A stretch of 52,059 nucleotides of DNA from Acidobacteriaceae bacterium. GTDB taxonomy: Bacteria > Acidobacteriota > Terriglobia > Terriglobales > Acidobacteriaceae. The translations under genes and the position numbers were made by a program. The DNA lies in assembly GCA_003162935.1 (NCBI GenBank), contig PLUW01000007.1:1-52059 (forward strand), given 5' to 3'. The notes under the pieces are model-generated. The model saw only the letters and a program-made list of their open reading frames with translations. It had not been told where the DNA came from and ran no database searches. Below, piece after piece: positions 35,463-44,824 of this stretch. The first letter of the stretch is position 1. Every line of letters begins with the position of its first letter.

Positions 35463-36659
35463 TTGCCCATTGGAACTGCATTTCACGAGAGAACTTTCGC
35501 CCTCTGCAACAGTCTGAATTACCGCGAGTGGTCGGGATACTACACGGTCAGCGTCTACGAAGTGCACCACGAGCACGAATACAACGCGATCCGCAACGCC
35601 TGCGCTCTGATCGATATTTCGCCGCTCTACAAGTATCTGATCACCGGCAAGGACGCGACCAAACTGGTCAATCGCGTGATCACGCGCGACGTCAACAAAG
35701 TCGCCGTGGGGCAGGTCATCTACGCCTGCTGGTGCGATGAAGACGGCAAGGTCATCGACGATGGCACGATCACGCGCCTCGAAGAAAACAAATATCGCTG
35801 GACCGCAGCCGATCCTAGCCTGCGCTGGTTTCGGCAGAACGGCCTGAACATGGACGTTCAGGTCGAAGACATCTCCGAGCAGACCGCCGCTTTGGCGCTG
35901 CAAGGCCCGGCTTCGGCAAAGCTCTTGAAGACGGTCGCGGAAGCCGATATCGCCAACCTGAAATATTTCCGCAAGACCAGTGGCAAGATTGCCGGCGTGC
36001 CCGTGGATATCTCGCGCACCGGATACACCGGCGACTTAGGCTACGAAATCTGGATCCCATGGAACGAGGCCGTCAAAGTCTGGGACGCGCTGATGGACAA
36101 GGGCAGGCAGTTCGATATCCACGCCGCCGGAATGCTAGCGCTCGATGTATCGCGCGTAGAGGCGGGACTGCTTCTGATCGAGGTCGATTACACCAGTTCC
36201 AAGAAGGCGCTGATTCCGTCGCAGAAATATTCGCCCTACGAGTTGGGCTTCGGCAAGATGGTGCATCTCGACAAGGAAAACTTCATCGGCAAGCGCGCGC
36301 TGGCCAAAGACAACAAAGATGGCGTCACGCGGCAGTTGGTCGGCCTCGAAGTGGATTGGGTGGAAGTGGAAGAGCAGTTCGACAAGTTCGGACTCTCCCC
36401 GGCAGCGCCCAGCCAGGCTTCGCGCGTTGCGGTGCCCATTTATGCGGGAGAGAAGCACGTAGGCAAGGCGACGACGACGGCGTTCTCTCCACTGCTGAAA
36501 AAGTTAATTGCGCTGGCCAGCGTGGGCACAGAGTTTTCCAAGCCCGGCACCAAGCTGCAAATGGAATTAACGATCGAAGCGCAACGCATGAAGACGACTG
36601 CGACGGTAGTGCCGTTGCCGTTCTTCAATCCGAAGCGGAAGACGGCGACGCCGGTGTAA
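35463..36659 (+). CDS. Aminomethyltransferase (GcvT-fold) family protein; probable TTG start
   Basis: LPIGTAFHERTFALCNSLNYREWSGYYTVSVYEVHHEHEYNAIRNACALIDISPLYKYLITGKDA; ISRTGYTGDLGYEIW. Confidence 0.87.
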   Translation: MPIGTAFHERTFALCNSLNYREWSGYYTVSVYEVHHEHEYNAIRNACALIDISPLYKYLITGKDATKLVNRVITRDVNKVAVGQVIYACWCDEDGKVIDDGTITRLEENKYRWTAADPSLRWFRQNGLNMDVQVEDISEQTAALALQGPASAKLLKTVAEADIANLKYFRKTSGKIAGVPVDISRTGYTGDLGYEIWIPWNEAVKVWDALMDKGRQFDIHAAGMLALDVSRVEAGLLLIEVDYTSSKKALIPSQKYSPYELGFGKMVHLDKENFIGKRALAKDNKDGVTRQLVGLEVDWVEVEEQFDKFGLSPAAPSQASRVAVPIYAGEKHVGKATTTAFSPLLKKLIALASVGTEFSKPGTKLQMELTIEAQRMKTTATVVPLPFFNPKRKTATPV

Positions 36660-38157
36660 GTGCTGCGTTCGCGCGCCGTTTTCCTGCCCAGTACAGCCAT
36701 ACCCCGATCAGCACAAGCGCCCCGCAGCCGCCGACGATTTTGAAGACCGCCAGCGGCTTGTTTGGTTCGTCCGGCGGCGGCAGAACCGACAGGGCGATGG
36801 TGAACAGCGTTGTCGCGAATCCCAGAATGGACAGCGCATGCGCCGCTGGCTTTCCGCCCGGCACGCGAATCACTTCTTCTCCCGCCGGTTCCCCTTGCAG
36901 TTTGAACATCGATGCAAACAAATATAAGTACGGAATGAAATACGTGATCACGCCCATGCTCACCAGCACGTCGTAAGCCCCCTTGACGGACGTTCCCGCC
37001 TGCCCAAGAAAAATGAAAATCGCGCCGATGACCGCCTGGACCAACAGCGCGACCCAAGGCGTCCCCCAGCGGCGATGCAGCTTTCCGAATGCAGGCGGCA
37101 GATAGTTATCAATGCCAGCCACAAAAGGTAAACGTGCGACGGCGGCCAGATACGCTCCCGATGCGCCAATGTTGCTGAGCGCAATCAAGAACGCCGCGAC
37201 CGGAAGAAAATAGGGAAGTCCGACGCGATCGCCCGTCTTGGCGATGGCTTGCACCAGTCCTTGCAGCGGGCTCACTTCTGACGACGGCAGCGCCAGCAGC
37301 ACGCAGACTGTTCCGACGATGTAACAGAACGCAACCGTCAGTCCTCCAAAGAACAAAGCCAGCGGAATTGTGCGGCGAGCGTTCTTGATTTCTTCCGCCA
37401 TGAACGACGCCGTTTCGCATCCGCCAAATGCAAACGTCAGCACCGACCAGAAGATGATGTCGTCGAGGCGCACGCTGGGCTTCATCGTGTGCAGAGAAAA
37501 CGTCGTCGCAGATCCGAAGCGATGCCAGGCCAGCAAACCCATGCCGATGACGATGAGTACGGGAATCCACATGGCGAGCGCGCCGACGTTGTGCAGCCAT
37601 TTGCCGACGTCGAGTCCGACCACATTCAGCAGCGTGGCCGCTGCCAGCGTCACCAGCGCAAACACAATGTAGAAAGTCGGGTTCGCGGAAAGATGCGACC
37701 ACTGCGCCTGCCGCATGAAGAGAATATTGCTGGCCGCGAAGTACAGCACGGCAGGGAAGTAGGGCAGGTTCGAGGTCCAGTAAGTCCAAGCCGCCATGAA
37801 GCCGGAAAAGTCGCCAAAAGCGCGCTTCGACCAAACGTAGAGGCCGCCTTCATTCGGATAGCGCGAAGAAAGCTCAACCACCGAGAGCGCAAGCGGCGTG
37901 TAAAAGGCAAGCCATGCGCCGATCCAGATGACGATCGAGCTGGGTCCGGCCGCGGCCGCGGTGGCAATCCAGCGCAAGCTGATGCCGGTGACTACATAGA
38001 AGAGCACCAGGTCGCGAAATCCCATGACTCGCTTCGGGCGGTTGGGATCTTCGGCTTCGGCGATGGAGATGCCGGAGCCAGCGAGTGGCCTGTGGTCTTT
38101 TCGAATTTCGGGTTGTCCTTCCGGCCGTGGGTTGCTCACGCGCGAGTGTCGGTTCAC
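36625..38157 (-). CDS. APC-family amino acid permease
   Basis: Multiple TM segments, SRYPNEGGLYVWSKRAFGDFSGFMAAWTYW. Confidence 0.88.
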   Translation of the reverse strand: MNRHSRVSNPRPEGQPEIRKDHRPLAGSGISIAEAEDPNRPKRVMGFRDLVLFYVVTGISLRWIATAAAAGPSSIVIWIGAWLAFYTPLALSVVELSSRYPNEGGLYVWSKRAFGDFSGFMAAWTYWTSNLPYFPAVLYFAASNILFMRQAQWSHLSANPTFYIVFALVTLAAATLLNVVGLDVGKWLHNVGALAMWIPVLIVIGMGLLAWHRFGSATTFSLHTMKPSVRLDDIIFWSVLTFAFGGCETASFMAEEIKNARRTIPLALFFGGLTVAFCYIVGTVCVLLALPSSEVSPLQGLVQAIAKTGDRVGLPYFLPVAAFLIALSNIGASGAYLAAVARLPFVAGIDNYLPPAFGKLHRRWGTPWVALLVQAVIGAIFIFLGQAGTSVKGAYDVLVSMGVITYFIPYLYLFASMFKLQGEPAGEEVIRVPGGKPAAHALSILGFATTLFTIALSVLPPPDEPNKPLAVFKIVGGCGALVLIGVWLYWAGKRRANAALTPASPSSASD

Positions 38158-38214
38158 CGGGCAAAAGGTGAGCGCCTAGAATTACAGAGAAGCGCAGGAT
38201 GGGCAAGATGAATT

Positions 38215-39639
38215 TCAGCCGGCAATTTCCGCCCGGCCCTTTCGCTTCCAATACAGATATCCCGGCACCCCAATCAGCACAATCGCCGCGCCCCAGAATG
38301 CCTCCGTCGGCCGCTGAATAATCGTGTTGAGCGTCCACGCCACTCCGACCAAGACATAAATTCCCGGCAGCCAGGGATAACCCGTGCAGCGGTACGGGCG
38401 CGGAACATCGGGTCGTTTCCAGCGCAAGATAAACAGGCCGATCACGGTCAGTGTGTACGAGAGCACCATGCCGAAGATGACATAGGTATAAAGCTGGTCG
38501 TAGCGTCCGCTCATGGTGAGCACCGCCGCCCAGAGCCCTTGTCCGATCAGGCTGAAGGCGGGCGTGCGCCACTTGGGATGGATGGCGGCCATGCTGCGGA
38601 AGAAGACTCCGTCTTGTGCCATGGCGAGATACACGCGAGACCCCGCCAGCGTGCATGCCGCCGCCGCGCTGAAACACGAAACCGCGATCATCGCCGACAG
38701 CCACCCCGCAGCGCCCGACGAAAACAGCATGGTCGCGGCGTCGTGAACAATGGTTTCGTGTTTGGCGATTTCACTCAACGGCAGCGCATAAACATAGGTC
38801 ATGTTCATCGCCAGGTAAATCGCGCCCACCACCAGCACTCCCAACACCATCGCCAGCGGCACATTGCGCCGCGGATCTTTGACTTCGCCCGCGACCCATG
38901 TGATGTACACCCAGCCGTCGTAAGCCCAGAAGACTGCGATCAAGCCGACGCCGAGCGCGGAAATCAGCTGCCCAGCACTCAATCCCATGCTTAACCCGCC
39001 CGGCGCCCGCGCGCTGAAATTCGACCAATGTCCCTTGCCAATGGCGAATCCGAGCACCACGAATGCCGACATGGCGATGAATTTTGTCCAGGTGGAGACG
39101 TTCTGGATGAGCGCGCCCCAGCGCAACCCGACCACGTTGACGTAAGTGAGGATCACAATCAGCGCCAGCCCGACCGCATGCGCGCGTGTGAACGGCATGC
39201 CTGCCAGTGAGAAGATCACATGGTCCTGCGAGATCGCAGGAATGATATTCCCCATGTAAGCCGCGGACGCAACCGAGAGCGCCGCGATCGTGCCGCCATT
39301 GGCGACGGCAAACAGCATCCAGCCATAAAGAAACGCCACCAGATCGCCGTAAGCTTCGCGAAGATAAATATATTGTCCGCCGGAGTCGGGGAACATCGAG
39401 CCCAGTTCGGCGAAGGCGACGCAGGCACACAGCGAAATCACTCCGCCGAGCACCCAAACTAGAAAAAACAGAATTGGATTCGGCAGAGGCCCGGCAATAT
39501 CTTTAGCGGTCAGAAAAATCGAAGAGCCAATGATGCCGCTGACCAGCAGCAACACCGAGTCCAGCAGACTTAGCCCGCGGACGAGGCCCGGCTTTTGACC
39601 GGGCGTGACGCTTTCGGTGGCCGGGGAAGCAGCGTTCAT
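38215..39639 (-). CDS. APC-family amino acid permease (second copy)
   Basis: FAELGSMFPDSGGQYIYLREAYGDLVAFLYGW. Confidence 0.9.
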   Translation of the reverse strand: MNAASPATESVTPGQKPGLVRGLSLLDSVLLLVSGIIGSSIFLTAKDIAGPLPNPILFFLVWVLGGVISLCACVAFAELGSMFPDSGGQYIYLREAYGDLVAFLYGWMLFAVANGGTIAALSVASAAYMGNIIPAISQDHVIFSLAGMPFTRAHAVGLALIVILTYVNVVGLRWGALIQNVSTWTKFIAMSAFVVLGFAIGKGHWSNFSARAPGGLSMGLSAGQLISALGVGLIAVFWAYDGWVYITWVAGEVKDPRRNVPLAMVLGVLVVGAIYLAMNMTYVYALPLSEIAKHETIVHDAATMLFSSGAAGWLSAMIAVSCFSAAAACTLAGSRVYLAMAQDGVFFRSMAAIHPKWRTPAFSLIGQGLWAAVLTMSGRYDQLYTYVIFGMVLSYTLTVIGLFILRWKRPDVPRPYRCTGYPWLPGIYVLVGVAWTLNTIIQRPTEAFWGAAIVLIGVPGYLYWKRKGRAEIAG

Positions 39640-39672
39640 GGAGTAGTCGTTCAGCCTGTTACCAGCACACCA

Positions 39673-39755
39673 CGTCGTTCGCTATTCGCCGTAACCTGCC
39701 AAAGCCAGGTGTCCCTTGGTGTTGCGAACCGCGAACGACGAACAGCGAATGACGG
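39673..39755. repeat. Heptad-periodic inverted element
   Basis: CGTCGTTCGCTATTCGCCGT vs reverse complement of ACGACGAACAGCGAATGACG (17/20). Confidence 0.7.
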
Positions 39756-39757
39756 CA

Positions 39758-39931
39758 TCATCCCATGCCCAGTTCATCGGAAGACTCTAACGGCGATCCA
39801 CAGCGGCGGCAGATTACAGCCGAGCAATCGCCGCAGGTCAGCGGGTCGCCCACTTCCGCAGCGCACACCGGGCAGTAGAACAGCACTGCGGACTTCTTGG
39901 GTGCGGGCGTTGCTTGCGAAGAGATCTCCAT
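39758..39931 (-). CDS. Small zinc-ribbon protein (57 aa)
   Basis: FYCPVCAAEVGDPLTCGDCSAVICRRCGSPLE; start trimmed to MEISSQ. Confidence 0.65.
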   Translation of the reverse strand: MEISSQATPAPKKSAVLFYCPVCAAEVGDPLTCGDCSAVICRRCGSPLESSDELGMG

Positions 39932-39987
39932 TGAAGAGAACGACGAGCACAAAACTGTAACACAATTTCCCCTATGCGCCCCTGCAC

Positions 39988-40737
39988 TTACTCGGGCGGC
40001 TTGCGCAGGATCAAGTCGCCTTCCGTCGGCGGCAGCGAAAACGGAAATTGCCAGATCTGATCCTTCATCCCGACGCTGAGAATAAAGTCCTCGCGCTCCT
40101 TCCATGGCCCGATCCACTTGTTGCTGGTCTTGAACAGGACCCAGCCATGGGTTTCAGGATTGCCCGGATTCAGTATGACCGCGTCGGATGGCAGGGTCTG
40201 CGTGCTCAGAAATTCGATAAACTCAGCCGCTTCCTTTTGGTACTGGCGCAGCAGCGCCGTTTTTTCTTCGGCGATCTTGGGATTCTTCTTGATCTGGCGC
40301 TCAGTCTCGAAGACCTTAGTATCCACGTCATTCTGCAATTTGTTGGCGAGTTGTCCCGGATCCTCGTAGCCCTCAACCACATCGTGATGACGAACGAAGT
40401 CGATCCGTGCGCCCGCAGGAAACTCAAACTTGTCCTGCCCCATATAGGTCACGCTGATATAAGCGCCGAACAGGCGATAGAAGCGGTGGCCGCTCTTGGC
40501 CAGTTCCTGCGAATCCATGAGGAGTGTAACCGTACGGTCACGCTCCGTCATCGTCCACGCATATTTCCCATCGTCGCGGCGCTCGAATGTGCAACCTAGA
40601 GCGCCTGCGGTCCAGCGCACCGAGGGCGGATCTTTCTTCGGCGCCGCATGGCCAAGTGTTGGCGACAGGATCGCATAAAAAAGAATCGTGCCAAGCCCAA
40701 ACGCAAGTCTTGCCCAAAGTGAATCCAAACGAACCAT
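39988..40737 (-). CDS. Hypothetical exported protein
   Basis: N-terminal hydrophobic signal MVRLDSLWARLAFGLGTILFYAILSPTLGHA; start trimmed to avoid the tRNA fragment. Confidence 0.7.
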   Translation of the reverse strand: MVRLDSLWARLAFGLGTILFYAILSPTLGHAAPKKDPPSVRWTAGALGCTFERRDDGKYAWTMTERDRTVTLLMDSQELAKSGHRFYRLFGAYISVTYMGQDKFEFPAGARIDFVRHHDVVEGYEDPGQLANKLQNDVDTKVFETERQIKKNPKIAEEKTALLRQYQKEAAEFIEFLSTQTLPSDAVILNPGNPETHGWVLFKTSNKWIGPWKEREDFILSVGMKDQIWQFPFSLPPTEGDLILRKPPE

Positions 40738-40830
40738 AAATGCCGAGTGTATAGCTTTTGCTCGCGAAACGTCACGGGCCGCCTCATCCGGACGAGTACG
40801 CGCGGAAAATATGTTAGATTGAAATTGGTG

Positions 40831-40868
40831 GGGCGCGTAGCTCAGTTGGTAGAGCAACGCCCTTTTAA
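40831..40868 (+). pseudogene. 5' half of tRNA-Lys(UUU), ending in the anticodon loop
   Basis: GGGCGCG-TA-GCTC-AGTTGGTA-GAGC-A-ACGCC-CTTTTAA; no anticodon 3' strand, T-arm or acceptor 3' strand follows. Confidence 0.85.
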
Positions 40869-41071
40869 AGTGCCGCTAGCAAGGCGCGTCACGCATTTTC
40901 AATAGCATAGAACGATGCAGAGGGCCGCTGGTAGCGGTCCTTTGCTGTTGGTAGCCGCTAGTCTGCAATGGAGTCTGCAAAATTTTTTGTCGCCGCTCGA
41001 AGATTCTCCCCTACGAAAAAACCATCCCGCAAAATTTGCTCCGCGCACTCTCTGACTGCTACGTTGCGAGC

Positions 41072-42829
41072 ATGGGCGCTGATCCGATCGCGCAACCGAA
41101 AAAAGCAACGCTCTTAGGCGGGCTCCTGGCCGAGCGCAGACGGCAGAAGGCGCGCAACTCATTCCTGGCGTACTGCGAGTACGTTTACCCGCCTTACAAG
41201 CCGAGCCGTCACCATAAGTTCATGGTCGCGAAGTTAGAGCGCATCGAACGCAGTGAGCAACCGCGGACGATGATCAGCCTTCCGCCACAGCACGGCAAGT
41301 CACTAACGGCAAGCATCCTGTTCGCTTGCTGGTATCTCGGTCGCAATTCGCGGCGCCGCGTGGTCGACGCGACCTATGGCGACGATCGAGCAATGGACCT
41401 TGGCCGCGCTGTGCTGCGGACGCTGCGAGATGCACGTCACCGCGAAATCTTCCCCGAGTGCGAAGTAGACGACAGCGCAGCGAGCAGCAACCGCGTTGAT
41501 CTTGTCGCCGGCGGCGGTTTCCTCGCAGTCTCGCGCAATGGCGCACTCACCGGGCGCTCTGCCGATCTGATCATCATTGACGACGTTTTCAAAGACGACA
41601 AAGAAGCGCGCAGCGCGGCGATCCGTCGCGAGGTCATTGACTGGTATTGTCGCGTCGCGCTCACGCGCCTTGCTCCTGATGGCTCGGTAATTCTAGTGGG
41701 CACACGATGGGGATGCGGCGATCTGTTCGATTACCTGCTCACCGAACGCCAGGAGGAAAGCTGGGACGTTACAAACCTGGCCGCACTCGCAGAAGCAAAC
41801 GACCCGCTAGGGCGCAGCGAAGGCGAGCCCTTATGGCCCGAGCGCTACGGTTTGGAAGTTCTGACGCAGAAGCGCTTTGAGGTGGGCTCTGCCGCGTGGA
41901 CGTGCCTCTATATGGGGCAGCCGGCCGCGGCCGAAGGCGTGGTCTGGCATCGCGAGTGGTGGCAGTACTACACCGTCGCGCCTGAAAAGTTTGTCCGCAA
42001 GATCGTCTCGCTGGATCCGGCATTCAAAACTGGCCAGCAGAACGATTTCTCGGTCATGCAAGCTTGGGGGAAGACGGAAACGAGTTTCTATCTGCTCGCG
42101 TGCTGGCGCGGGCGCGTGGAATATCCCAAGCTGAAAACCATGCTAATCGCGTTTGCCGAGCAATGGCGCCCGGATGCGGTTTTGATCGAAGACACGGCAA
42201 GCGGTCAGAGTTTGATTCAAGAGTTGCGCGCTACCACGTCGCTACCTTTGCGGCCGATCAATCCAGATCGCGACAAAGTAGCGCGGGCGCAGGCGTGCAC
42301 TCCGCAACTGGAGTGCGGGAGCGTCTATCTGCCACAGGCGGCGCCGTGGCTCAATGAGTTTTTGGACGAAGTGAGCGCTTTCCCGCGCGCGCCGCACGAT
42401 GATCAGCTCGATTGCGCCAGTCAAGCGCTGAATTACTTCCGCGAGGATGGCGGGCTCTACGTGTGGGCTTCGGCGATGGCTGCAGCGCACGCGGCCGGGG
42501 ATGCGGCGACTGAGCAGCAAAAGGCGCAACTGGAGAAGTTCGCGAGTCATGGATTGCCGTCGGTTCCTTATCACGGTCCGCTGGGCCCGGCAAGGACGCG
42601 GGAAGAGGCAGAGGAACAGTTCACAACCTTGGCAGAGGCGCAGAAGGCAGCATTGAGCGGTGAAGCGCGCGGCCAATTCACTGCGGCGCGCAACTTAGCC
42701 AAGGCGAAGGCGGCCGGGAAGAGTCTGCAGCGGTGTCCCGCGTGCAAAGCATCTTGCGCCGGTACGAGCGAGTTTTCGCACTGCAATCTGTGCGGATGGG
42801 ATTCTAGGACTAGGGCGGTCGCACAATGA
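41072..42829 (+). CDS. Phage terminase large subunit with C-terminal zinc-ribbon extension
   Basis: SLPPQHGKSLTASILFACWYLG (Walker A), DLIIIDDVFKD (Walker B), SLDPAFKTGQQNDFSV nuclease motif, C-terminal CPACKASCAGTSEFSHCNLCGW. Confidence 0.9.
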   Translation: MGADPIAQPKKATLLGGLLAERRRQKARNSFLAYCEYVYPPYKPSRHHKFMVAKLERIERSEQPRTMISLPPQHGKSLTASILFACWYLGRNSRRRVVDATYGDDRAMDLGRAVLRTLRDARHREIFPECEVDDSAASSNRVDLVAGGGFLAVSRNGALTGRSADLIIIDDVFKDDKEARSAAIRREVIDWYCRVALTRLAPDGSVILVGTRWGCGDLFDYLLTERQEESWDVTNLAALAEANDPLGRSEGEPLWPERYGLEVLTQKRFEVGSAAWTCLYMGQPAAAEGVVWHREWWQYYTVAPEKFVRKIVSLDPAFKTGQQNDFSVMQAWGKTETSFYLLACWRGRVEYPKLKTMLIAFAEQWRPDAVLIEDTASGQSLIQELRATTSLPLRPINPDRDKVARAQACTPQLECGSVYLPQAAPWLNEFLDEVSAFPRAPHDDQLDCASQALNYFREDGGLYVWASAMAAAHAAGDAATEQQKAQLEKFASHGLPSVPYHGPLGPARTREEAEEQFTTLAEAQKAALSGEARGQFTAARNLAKAKAAGKSLQRCPACKASCAGTSEFSHCNLCGWDSRTRAVAQ

Positions 42830-43107
42830 AAGCACCGGTGCGAGACAAGACGTTCGCGGCGTTCGCGGCTGCAGTGCGGGCATCGTGCGAGGAGCACGCG
42901 CAGCGCAAAAACTATACAAACTCCAATGTTGACGGCGAATCCCTGTTGACGGTGATCATGCAGCAGATTGGGATTCACCGCCAGCACTGCATCGCGGAGA
43001 TCGTCACAAAGGCAATCGAGTACTTAAAAACTCCGCGGCGCGTGCTGCTCGAAAAGATCGCGGGATGGGCGTTTATTTTGTGGCGAGAAACTGAGGATGC
43101 GCAATGA
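42826..43107 (+). CDS. Hypothetical mobile-element protein
   Basis: ATGA overlap with the terminase stop; 93 aa. Confidence 0.6.
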   Translation: MKAPVRDKTFAAFAAAVRASCEEHAQRKNYTNSNVDGESLLTVIMQQIGIHRQHCIAEIVTKAIEYLKTPRRVLLEKIAGWAFILWRETEDAQ

Positions 43108-43397
43108 ACGCGCCAGAGACAGCTTGGTATGAACGTCTGCTCTTTGGCGCAGCGTTCGCGAAACTGCTGGCCAGGGCGCAAGGTCTGCCCGCACCTTGGA
43201 CCATTGACCTGGTGGACGGAGAATTACGACCGCTGGAGCATATTGTCTTCGAGCATGGGATAGACGCCGATCACGTCACGCCGATCACGTCTTTTTGCAA
43301 TTGGCCGGCAGACTGGCGATTGCCTCTAAGTCTGATTCTCACGAGCGGTGACGAAGATATCGTGGTAGTGGAAACGGAGGAGTACTGTGCGCAGTGA
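43104..43397 (+). CDS. Hypothetical mobile-element protein
   Basis: ATGA overlap with the preceding ORF; 97 aa. Confidence 0.6.
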   Translation: MNAPETAWYERLLFGAAFAKLLARAQGLPAPWTIDLVDGELRPLEHIVFEHGIDADHVTPITSFCNWPADWRLPLSLILTSGDEDIVVVETEEYCAQ

Positions 43398-43731
43398 TGA
43401 ACTTTTCGGCGGGACAACCGGGAGCGGCTATGACAAACCTTTCGGAGTTGAGCGCGGGAGCGGTTACGAACCTAAGGCGATCGCGACGCAGAGCCCGCTC
43501 GTGTGCCCGCGCTGCGGGAAACCGTGCGCCGGCACAGCCGAGCGCAAAACGTGCGCCAGTTGCGGCTTTTCGACGGTAGCGCAGCAAGCGGAGAAGGCGA
43601 CGGCAAACCAGTGTCCGAAATGTTCGCAGCCGTTGAGCGTTATCGGAGATAGCAAGCGCTGCAATGCGTGCGGATGGACCTTGCAGTCGGAACCGGCATC
43701 CGTTCAGCGGAGAACATTGCCAGTAAGTTGA
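43387..43731 (+). CDS. Double zinc-ribbon protein
   Basis: CPRCGKPCAGTAERKTCASCGF and CPKCSQPLSVIGDSKRCNACGW. Confidence 0.7.
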   Translation: MRSDELFGGTTGSGYDKPFGVERGSGYEPKAIATQSPLVCPRCGKPCAGTAERKTCASCGFSTVAQQAEKATANQCPKCSQPLSVIGDSKRCNACGWTLQSEPASVQRRTLPVS

Positions 43732-43925
43732 GCGACGCGCGCGAGTAGGCGTTGTTCGATTTCCTCGCGGCGTTCTTTCATGGCGCGCAAGTCTTCGCGT
43801 TCCCGCTCCTGGCGTTGCTGGCATAAGCGGCTAATCTTCTCTCGACCGGTGCGCGCGCCTTCGATCTGTGCCGCTGTTCGTTGTCTCGCAGTCTGCATTT
43901 TTTCCCCCGACAATTTCGCGACCAT
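43704..43925 (-). CDS. Small charged coiled-coil protein on the opposite strand
   Basis: 73-aa ORF rich in R/E/Q; overlaps the end of the upstream plus-strand ORF. Confidence 0.35.
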   Translation of the reverse strand: MVAKLSGEKMQTARQRTAAQIEGARTGREKISRLCQQRQEREREDLRAMKERREEIEQRLLARVAQLTGNVLR

Positions 43926-44028
43926 CGTAGTCGGAGAATCGTCGCCGCGTCAAAGACGGCCAAAAAAATAAAGTGGTTGCGCTCGCTCGCGCGTCGGCTA
44001 CGATGCGAAAAAGGGAGAACAGAAAACG

Positions 44029-44187
44029 ATGGACGCAGACGAGATCCAACAGCTTGTAACTAGCATGGCGATACCGCGACCGCCAGCAAGTGCAGCGGAC
44101 GCGATCAAGTTGCAATGGCTCACCCTTCAACTCTTGCAGTCGATCGCGATCTCGCTGGCGACGCAGGCAGCGACTAACAGCAAGTAA
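44029..44187 (+). CDS. Small hypothetical protein (52 aa, not in the supplied ORF track)
   Basis: MDADEIQQLVTSMAIPRPPASAADAIKLQWLTLQLLQSIAISLATQAATNSK* with AGGGAG upstream. Confidence 0.45.
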   Translation: MDADEIQQLVTSMAIPRPPASAADAIKLQWLTLQLLQSIAISLATQAATNSK

Positions 44188-44230
44188 TAACCCTTCCCGC
44201 TTGGGGAGTTACTCAGGAGAGCAAACGACG

Positions 44231-44785
44231 ATGGCAACGGCAACCGCAGCACCTGAAGAGTTAACGGCGACAATCGATCAGCGCATCATCGCGGCGACTG
44301 CGAAGGTCCGAAATATCGAGCAACGCATCGCAGAGGCCGCGGAAGAGTTGGCCGGACTGCGGACGGAATATTCGGGAGCGTGCACGAGGCTTGCAGGCGG
44401 TGCGAATGGCGCTGGCGATGATGTCGAACGCTATCGCGCGAAGATGCTGAAAGTCGAGGCGAAGATTTCAGGATTGAGACAGTTGCTTGCGATTCCGAAG
44501 GGCGAGCTCGATCGGTTCACTCGGGAGCGCGCAGAGTTGGCCGCGCGCGAGGAAGAGGCGCGCCAAGCGGAAGCGATCGCGGAGGAGACGGAGTTCATCG
44601 CCAACAAGATCGAGGCGGGATTAAAGGCGATCGCAGAGCGCGACAAACAGCAAGCGATCATTGACGCGATCGTGGGGCATCTGAGAACGCGCCAGTATCT
44701 ACATGCGCGGAACCAGTCTGACGGGCGAAATGCGGCTTCGCGGATCGAGCGCCTAGCGGTCGGAATCCATACGTCCGCGGCCTAG
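44231..44785 (+). CDS. Coiled-coil hypothetical protein
   Basis: MATATAAPEELTATIDQRIIAATAKVRNIEQRIAEAAEELAGL...; heptad-rich; start trimmed. Confidence 0.6.
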   Translation: MATATAAPEELTATIDQRIIAATAKVRNIEQRIAEAAEELAGLRTEYSGACTRLAGGANGAGDDVERYRAKMLKVEAKISGLRQLLAIPKGELDRFTRERAELAAREEEARQAEAIAEETEFIANKIEAGLKAIAERDKQQAIIDAIVGHLRTRQYLHARNQSDGRNAASRIERLAVGIHTSAA

Positions 44786-44824
44786 AACCGCAAGAAAAAT
44801 TCAGCGACAAAGGAGAGACAGGTT

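Noticed and set aside
40831-41070. Group I intron in the tRNA-Lys anticodon loop
   Set aside because: No tRNA 3' half (T-arm/acceptor) found downstream within intron range; a phage junction fits better
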